The notes beneath the pieces are model-generated. The model was not told where the DNA came from. It ran no database searches and saw only the letters and a list, made by a program, of their open reading frames with translations. Shown in pieces: positions 5,443-8,753 of a DNA stretch of 8,753 bases; within the stretch, counting starts at the first letter, position 1; each line of letters opens with the position of its first letter. Where the stretch lies: assembly GCA_903920925.1 (NCBI GenBank), contig CAIXOA010000196.1, positions 1-8,753 of the forward strand. The letters are read 5' to 3'. Source of the DNA: an uncultured Microcaldota archaeon (GTDB lineage Archaea > Micrarchaeota > Micrarchaeia > Anstonellales > Bilamarchaeaceae). Both the position numbers and the translations under genes were made by a program.

Positions 5443-5931
5443 CTATAACAACGCATTCAGCACGTGGGAAAAATATGCCTCGATTGCAGCCGGCGTGGGA
5501 TTCTTCAGGACCGTATTGACCCACGCATCCCTTTCAAATGCCAAAATGGCAAGGTCCCAAGTGCAAAGGGGCATGTGTGAAGAACCTGCCGAGATTACTC
5601 CGCCCGGCTTTTGGAGATTGAGCTCAACGACGGAAGTACGCAGCTCGTTTTCGTTGGCCCACACACCCGTCAGAAGAAAAACCGGGCCTTTCGTTTCATG
5701 AACGCAAGCCACGGCGACGGAAAGGGGGCTTTCGGAAATAGATGGCATGGCGGGCTTTGGCAACCGGTCAAACGCAACCAATGTGGCCGCTCTGATTAGT
5801 TCCCAGCCAGGGATTTGACGACCTTCCCTAGCAGTAACACCATACAATTTAACTTTCGAATTGAGAACCCCGCAAGCACTTCCATCCACCACTCCGAGGA
5901 AGCGAATGGGCCTAGGCGTGTATATTGTCAT
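5443..5931 (-). CDS. Hypothetical protein, orphan of lower GC
   Basis: I do not recognise this 162-residue protein. It has no signal peptide, membrane segment or obvious catalytic motif. The N-terminal half is strand-rich (RPIRFLGVVDG, SKVKLYGVTAREG), followed by PVFLLTGVWANENEL and VVELNLQKPGG. The C-terminal quarter, CTWDLAILAFERDAWVNTVLKNP (123-145) then PAAIEAYFSHVLN, is helical and looks like the best-conserved part; I have an impression of similar endings in short bacterial proteins but cannot name them. The ATG at 5931 is 26.5 bases from a TATA box at 5954-5961, so it is probably leaderless. The 300 bases counted (5461-5760) are about 55% GC, lower than the neighbouring genes, which could mean recent transfer. 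It lies alone, upstream of the tRNA on the same strand. Confidence 0.75.
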   Translation of the reverse strand: MTIYTPRPIRFLGVVDGSACGVLNSKVKLYGVTAREGRQIPGWELIRAATLVAFDRLPKPAMPSISESPLSVAVACVHETKGPVFLLTGVWANENELRTSVVELNLQKPGGVISAGSSHMPLCTWDLAILAFERDAWVNTVLKNPTPAAIEAYFSHVLNALL

Positions 5932-5953
5932 GTAGATATTATGGTTAATTGTG

Positions 5954-5961
5954 TTTATAAA
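5954..5961 (-). promoter_or_regulatory. TATA box for the 162-residue hypothetical gene
   Basis: TTTATAAA, a perfect palindrome, centred 26.5 bases from the ATG at 5931. Nothing convincing starts at the mirror position near 5984 on the plus strand, so here only one direction seems to be used. Confidence 0.7.
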
Positions 5962-5980
5962 TGTATTTGTGAAGGATAAG

Positions 5981-6000
5981 GAAAATTAAAATGAAAAAAG
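5981..6000 (-). terminator. T-tract terminator after the pyrophosphatase gene
   Basis: On the minus strand the stop codon (6005-6007) is followed by CTTTTTTCATTTTAATTTTC, several U-runs without a hairpin. This is the usual archaeal intrinsic signal. Confidence 0.5.
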
Positions 6001-6004
6001 AGAT

Positions 6005-7978
6005 TCAGGCAAACAGGTGCAGCCCATACGCCATTATCGCGGAGGCGAAAACCAGCGAAACGGTGTTCACCACCTTGATTAGCGCATTGAGGGCCGGGCC
6101 CGCGGTGTCCTTAAGCGGGTCGCCGACCGTGTCCCCGACAACCGCCGCCTTGTGCGCGTCGCTTCCCTTCCCGCCGTAAACCCCGTCCTCTATGAGCTTC
6201 TTGCCGTTGTCCCATGCGGCTCCGGAAGTGCACATGAACAGCGCCATCATCAGGCCACTTGCAATCGTTCCTGCGAGCATCCCTGCGAGCGCGTTAACCC
6301 CGAACACTATTCCAACAACTATGGGCGCAAGGACCGCCATTATGCCGGGCACCGCAAGCTCCGCGAGCGCGGTCTTCGTGCTGATGTCAACGCACTTCGC
6401 GTAATCCGGCTTGCCTTTCCCGCTCATCAGCCCGGGTATTTCCCTGAACTGCCTCCTCACTTCCTCCACTATCTGGAACGCCGCCCTTCCGACCGCGGTC
6501 ATGAGGAAGCTGGAGAACAGGAACGGTAGCATGGCGCCCAGGAACAGCCCCACCGTGACCATCGGATCCAAAAGGCTCACCGAGGTTATGTGCGCCTCCT
6601 CGGCGAACGCCACGAAGAGGGCGAGCGCGCCGAGCGCCGCGCCTCCGATTGCGAAACCTTTGGTCGTTGCCTTTGTGGTGTTCCCCACGGAATCCAGCTC
6701 ATCCGTTATCTCCCTCACCTTGGGGGGAAGGCCGGACATCTCCGCTATCCCGCCCGCGTTGTCCGTAATCGGGCCGTAGCTGTCCACCGCGATTATGATT
6801 CCGCTGAGGGAAAGCATCGCCGCAGCCGCTAGCGCGATTCCGTACAGCCCGCCGAACGAATAGGAGGCGATTATCGCCGCGACCACCACGAGCACGGGAA
6901 TTGCGGTGGACTCCATCCCAATCGCCAATCCCTGGATAAGGTTCGTGCCTGCGCCGGTCTTCGCGGCTTCCGCTATGCTCTTGACCGGGCGGTGGCCCTT
7001 TGCGGTGTAGTAATCTGTTATTGTGAACAGCAGCGCGGTTACGATTACCCCGACCACGCCCACGTAGAACATCTGCGGGCTGAGCGGATACGCGAACGCA
7101 TAATAGCCAAGGATTGCGGCTATCCCGGTCACGAATATCGCCCTGTAGAACGCGTTCATTATCTTCCCGTCCTTGCCTACCCAGACGAATAAGGAGCCGA
7201 TTATGCTTGCGACCGCGCCCACGGACGCGACCGCGAGCGGAAGGAGCACGTATTGGGGCGCAACCGTCACTCCGATAAGCATCGCCGCGATTATGGTGAC
7301 AACGAAGGATTCGAACACGTCCGCGGCCATTCCTGCGCAGTCGCCGACATTGTCACCGACGTTGTCCGCGATGACCGCCGGGTTGCGGGGGTCGTCTTCA
7401 GGTATCCCTTTCTCTATTTTTCCAACGAGGTCCGCACCCACGTCCGCGGCCTTGGTATATATGCCCCCTCCCACCCTCGCGAAGAGAGAGATGAGCGAAG
7501 CGCCGAACCCGAAGCCGATCATCGGGGCGAGGCTGCCCCCGAAAAATGTGTAGAGGCCCGCAAGGCCTAGCAATCCTAAGCCGACGAGCGCCATCCCAGT
7601 TACCGCCCCTCCCTGGAAGGCGAGGCTGAGCGCCGGGTTTAGGCCCCTCTTCGCGGCTTCAGCCACGCGCACGTTCGCGCGCACCGAGACCTGCATGCCT
7701 ATGTAGCCTGCAAGCGCGGAGCAGATGACTCCCGCAACGAACGCAATCGCCGTGGACTGCCCTATGAGGAAGTATATCGCGGCCGCCAGGACTATGACGA
7801 TGGGCGCAAGGGTGCTGTACTGCCTCTTGAGGAAGGCGTTCGCGCCCTCCCGTACCGCCGCAGAGATTTCCTGCATCTTCTTTTCGCCCGCAGGCGCCCT
7901 GCTCACCGAGAAGGCAAGCCAAAGCGCGTAAAGGAGCGCCAGTATCCCTGAGGCAAAAGCCAATGTTATGGTATCCAT
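6005..7978 (-). CDS. hppA: Membrane-bound H+-translocating pyrophosphatase, K+-independent type
   Basis: This 657-residue, strongly hydrophobic protein has the full length and about 16 membrane helices expected of M-PPases, which pump cations with the energy of PPi hydrolysis. The catalytic loops are intact: DVGADLVGK (179-187), EDDPRNPAVIADNVGDNVGD (194-213), VDSYGPITDNAGGIAEM (398-414) and GDTVGDPLKDTAGPALN (615-631), holding the Asp residues that bind Mg-PPi. In GNTTKATTKG (432-441), K436 and T439 give the Lys-x-x-Thr pattern of K+-independent enzymes; K+-dependent ones have Ala there. Known K+-independent members pump protons, so a H+ pump is inferred. The ATG at 7978 is chosen over the GTG at 7987, because that GTG is part of a Shine-Dalgarno GGTGA (7988-7984), 5 bases before the ATG. 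A U-rich terminator follows. Confidence 0.96.
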   Translation of the reverse strand: MDTITLAFASGILALLYALWLAFSVSRAPAGEKKMQEISAAVREGANAFLKRQYSTLAPIVIVLAAAIYFLIGQSTAIAFVAGVICSALAGYIGMQVSVRANVRVAEAAKRGLNPALSLAFQGGAVTGMALVGLGLLGLAGLYTFFGGSLAPMIGFGFGASLISLFARVGGGIYTKAADVGADLVGKIEKGIPEDDPRNPAVIADNVGDNVGDCAGMAADVFESFVVTIIAAMLIGVTVAPQYVLLPLAVASVGAVASIIGSLFVWVGKDGKIMNAFYRAIFVTGIAAILGYYAFAYPLSPQMFYVGVVGVIVTALLFTITDYYTAKGHRPVKSIAEAAKTGAGTNLIQGLAIGMESTAIPVLVVVAAIIASYSFGGLYGIALAAAAMLSLSGIIIAVDSYGPITDNAGGIAEMSGLPPKVREITDELDSVGNTTKATTKGFAIGGAALGALALFVAFAEEAHITSVSLLDPMVTVGLFLGAMLPFLFSSFLMTAVGRAAFQIVEEVRRQFREIPGLMSGKGKPDYAKCVDISTKTALAELAVPGIMAVLAPIVVGIVFGVNALAGMLAGTIASGLMMALFMCTSGAAWDNGKKLIEDGVYGGKGSDAHKAAVVGDTVGDPLKDTAGPALNALIKVVNTVSLVFASAIMAYGLHLFA

Positions 7979-7983
7979 ACATT

Positions 7984-7988
7984 TCACC
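7984..7988 (-). promoter_or_regulatory. Shine-Dalgarno site for the pyrophosphatase
   Basis: GGTGA on the minus strand, 5 bases before the ATG at 7978. It implies a leader on this transcript, unlike most first genes in the window, and it explains the in-frame GTG that would otherwise look like a start. Confidence 0.55.
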
Positions 7989-7997
7989 GATTAGCGG

Positions 7998-8006
7998 ATA
8001 AATATA
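7998..8006 (-). promoter_or_regulatory. Alternative TATA box for the pyrophosphatase
   Basis: TATATTTAT on the minus strand, centred about 24 bases before the ATG at 7978. Used alone it would give a leaderless transcript, losing the Shine-Dalgarno site. The box at 8019-8026 is the competing candidate. Confidence 0.4.
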
Positions 8007-8018
8007 GAAGAGAAAACG

Positions 8019-8026
8019 TTTAAAAA
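8019..8026. promoter_or_regulatory. TATA box between pyrophosphatase and structured RNA element
   Basis: TTTAAAAA on the plus strand, centre about 8022.5. In the plus direction the predicted start, about 26 bases on, falls at 8048, the first base of the conserved element. In the minus direction it would start near 7996 and give an 18-base leader carrying the GGTGA site for the pyrophosphatase. Confidence 0.5.
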
Positions 8027-8047
8027 GGCGGACATCTGCCTCGGAAA

Positions 8048-8229
8048 GCGTAAGGAGTACGGGCAAAGAGTTGCAAAGTGAAGTGGTTTGGTTTCAGCCC
8101 CGATGTATGGGGCTGAAAGCAAAGAGGGAGGGTCCGAAAGATAGAAGAAAATAGGGCAATAGTTTCGCAACAGCGAAACTGTGCGCATTTTTCCCGCGGG
8201 AGAAATAGCGAGGGGGTTGTTACCCCCTC
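8048..8229 (+). ncRNA. Candidate structured RNA, copy 2 of the repeat element
   Basis: The first 38 bases (8048-8085) share 34 positions with 5208-5245. A perfect 10-pair hairpin follows (TTTCAGCCCC 8092-8101, 7-base loop, GGGGCTGAAA 8109-8118), then CAAAGAGGGAGGG. The segment after that is unique to this copy: an 8-pair hairpin (AGTTTCGC-AACA-GCGAAACT, 8161-8180), a CCCGCGGG palindrome (8193-8200) and a closing hairpin (GAGGGGG 8210-8216 with CCCCCTC 8223-8229). A TATA box lies 26 bases before the first conserved base. No convincing coding frame fills the interval, which is the longest gene-free stretch in the window (7979-8239). The true 3' end is unknown and could be as early as about 8130. 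It is convergent with the next gene. I do not recognise RNase P, SRP, C/D or H/ACA features. Confidence 0.5.
8210..8229. terminator. G/C hairpin between RNA element and DUF3467-like gene
   Basis: Seven perfect pairs around TTGTTA. On the plus strand it is followed by CGCGTTTCTTC, and on the minus strand it begins 10 bases after the stop codon at 8240. It may end transcripts from either side; the U-tract is poor on the minus strand. Confidence 0.35.
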
Positions 8230-8239
8230 CGCGTTTCTT

Positions 8240-8575
8240 CTAACCGTACATGGTCTCTGGGGGCCTGGCCCCAATCATCACTGTCCCTTCCTTCGGGGTC
8301 TCAACCTCGCCGAACTGCTTCTCGAAGGACTGAACATTCTTGCCCATCCAGTCGGAGAGCTGCTTTAGCGTCGCGGGGGTCATGACCACCTTAACAAGGT
8401 GGGTTACCTCCACCACCTCGTTCTCCTTCTTCCCCTGCAGCGTTTCGGGCTTCACCGAGGGCATGTAGAATATCATGTGGAAGGCGCCCTGGGAATCGAA
8501 TCCCCCCAATGCGCCGGTCGCGTAAACGGTCATGAAGTCCTTGTCCCTGCAGTGGACTATTTTCGGGTTTGCCAT
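8240..8575 (-). CDS. DUF3467-like small protein
   Basis: The 111 residues follow the layout of DUF3467 proteins: an N-terminal beta-rich part with a conserved aromatic/Gly region (VYATGALGGFDSQGAFHMIFYMPS, 17-40), a variable charged loop (43-55), a strand VTHLVKVVMTP (57-67), a helix that begins after the TP (ATLKQLSDWMGKNVQSFEKQFGEVE, 68-92), and a short tail. The ending MTP...L...NV..FEKQFGEV is the most typical piece. The function of the family is unknown. The ATG at 8575 is preferred over the upstream ATG at 8638, because the extra 21 residues are A/T-rich non-coding-like sequence and a GGTG site lies 6 bases before 8575. A TATA-like TTTTTATT (8606-8613) would give a short leader. Identity as DUF3467 is moderately sure. 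Confidence 0.8.
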   Translation of the reverse strand: MANPKIVHCRDKDFMTVYATGALGGFDSQGAFHMIFYMPSVKPETLQGKKENEVVEVTHLVKVVMTPATLKQLSDWMGKNVQSFEKQFGEVETPKEGTVMIGARPPETMYG

Positions 8576-8605
8576 AAGAGCACCGAAGGGGTTAGGAAGA
8601 ACAGG

Positions 8606-8613
8606 AATAAAAA
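8606..8613 (-). promoter_or_regulatory. TATA-like box for the DUF3467-like gene
   Basis: TTTTTATT on the minus strand, about 34 bases before the ATG at 8575. Transcription would start near 8582 and leave a short leader that barely includes the GGTG at 8581-8584. Confidence 0.45.
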
Positions 8614-8649
8614 TCATGCAGAAACGGAAGAAAAACACTGCAAAAAGAG

Positions 8650-8701
8650 GATAAAAGAGAAAAAAAGGAAAAAGAAAGAAAAGAAGGGATTTAGTCCCTT
8701 C
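8650..8701 (-). terminator. Intrinsic terminator of the right-edge gene
   Basis: On the minus strand GAAGGGA (8701-8695) pairs with TCCCTTC (8689-8683) around CTAAA, and is followed by about 30 bases of U-rich sequence. The stem starts inside the stop codon of the upstream gene. This is the clearest terminator in the window and looks bacterial in form. Confidence 0.75.
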
Positions 8702-8753
8702 AGTTCCTCGTCACGCCTGCAACGAACTGCTGGCCTGCGGATATTGTGTCCTC
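8700..8753 (-). CDS. C-terminal end of a gene that begins outside the window
   Basis: The minus strand has an open frame from the window edge to TGA (8700-8702) that encodes EDTISAGQQFVAGVTRN. The other minus-strand frames give implausible Arg/Phe-rich peptides. The terminator hairpin placed exactly at this stop codon supports a real gene end. Seventeen residues are too few to name the protein. Confidence 0.55.
   Translation of the reverse strand, partial: EDTISAGQQFVAGVTRN

Noticed and set aside
5991..6179. Plus-strand ATG frame after the palindromic TATA box at 5954-5961
   Set aside because: The distance (about 33 bases) is off, and the frame is antisense to the pyrophosphatase end.
6152..7570. 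Several plus-strand frames of 60-126 residues inside the pyrophosphatase
   Set aside because: All are antisense to a complete, catalytically intact M-PPase; none has a promoter or domain.
7985..7987. GTG start three codons upstream for the pyrophosphatase
   Set aside because: It forms part of the GGTGA ribosome site that fits the ATG at 7978.
8048..8240. Possible RNase P RNA, SRP RNA, C/D or H/ACA guide RNA
   Set aside because: A stretch GAGGGAGGGTCC is faintly like RNase P, but the ACAGAAA partner region and the required length are absent. No RTGATGA/CTGA box set and no SRP helix-8 motif are seen.
8020..8274. Minus-strand frames of 65, 84 and 135 residues upstream of the pyrophosphatase
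   Set aside because: They cross the hairpins and the conserved element, lack family resemblance, and would not be preserved by the pattern of changes between the two element copies.
8630..8685. Purine-rich A-tract on the plus strand as a possible origin or binding site
   Set aside because: It is fully explained as the complement of the U-rich terminator tract of the right-edge gene.

Overview
The window reads as archaeal DNA. It carries a Sec61-beta (SecG) gene, an AMMECR1-domain gene, a PAC2-family gene, a class II tRNA-Leu without an encoded CCA, and TATA boxes 25-28 bases upstream of many start codons, so that most first genes appear to be transcribed without a leader. The housekeeping genes look roughly 60% GC or more. 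Short proteins and tight packing would suit a DPANN-type lineage (Micrarchaeota- or Diapherotrites-like), but I cannot fix the lineage from sequence alone.

Left part (1-3481). A low-GC PIN-domain gene runs off the left edge on the minus strand. Next to it is an unrecognised minus-strand protein with a basic tail. This gene is divergent from a three-gene plus-strand operon: AMMECR1-domain protein, a likely DNA-binding winged-helix protein, and an HD-domain phosphohydrolase of the SAMHD1-like group. One symmetric TATA box lies midway between the two divergent starts.

Middle (3484-5442). A 55-residue Sec61-beta gene on the minus strand abuts the HD gene end to end. It shares a second symmetric TATA region with a divergent two-helix membrane protein. 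A PAC2-family gene follows from its own promoter. Behind it lies a small region with a structured repeat, a strong hairpin and tRNA-Leu(UAA), flanked by short direct and inverted repeats.

Right part (5443-8753). It holds an orphan 162-residue protein of lower GC, then a large membrane-bound proton pyrophosphatase of the predicted K+-independent type. The 260 bases upstream of the pyrophosphatase contain no gene but hold a second copy of the structured repeat with its own TATA box. A DUF3467-like protein follows, and finally the last codons of another minus-strand gene with a clear hairpin/T-tract terminator.

The most interesting signals are the two-copy structured RNA-like element (5208-5296 and 8048 to about 8229) and the divergent gene pairs built around symmetric TATA boxes with leaderless starts on both sides. 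I see no CRISPR array, insertion sequence or recognised defence system. The longest gene-free stretch is 7979-8239, described below.
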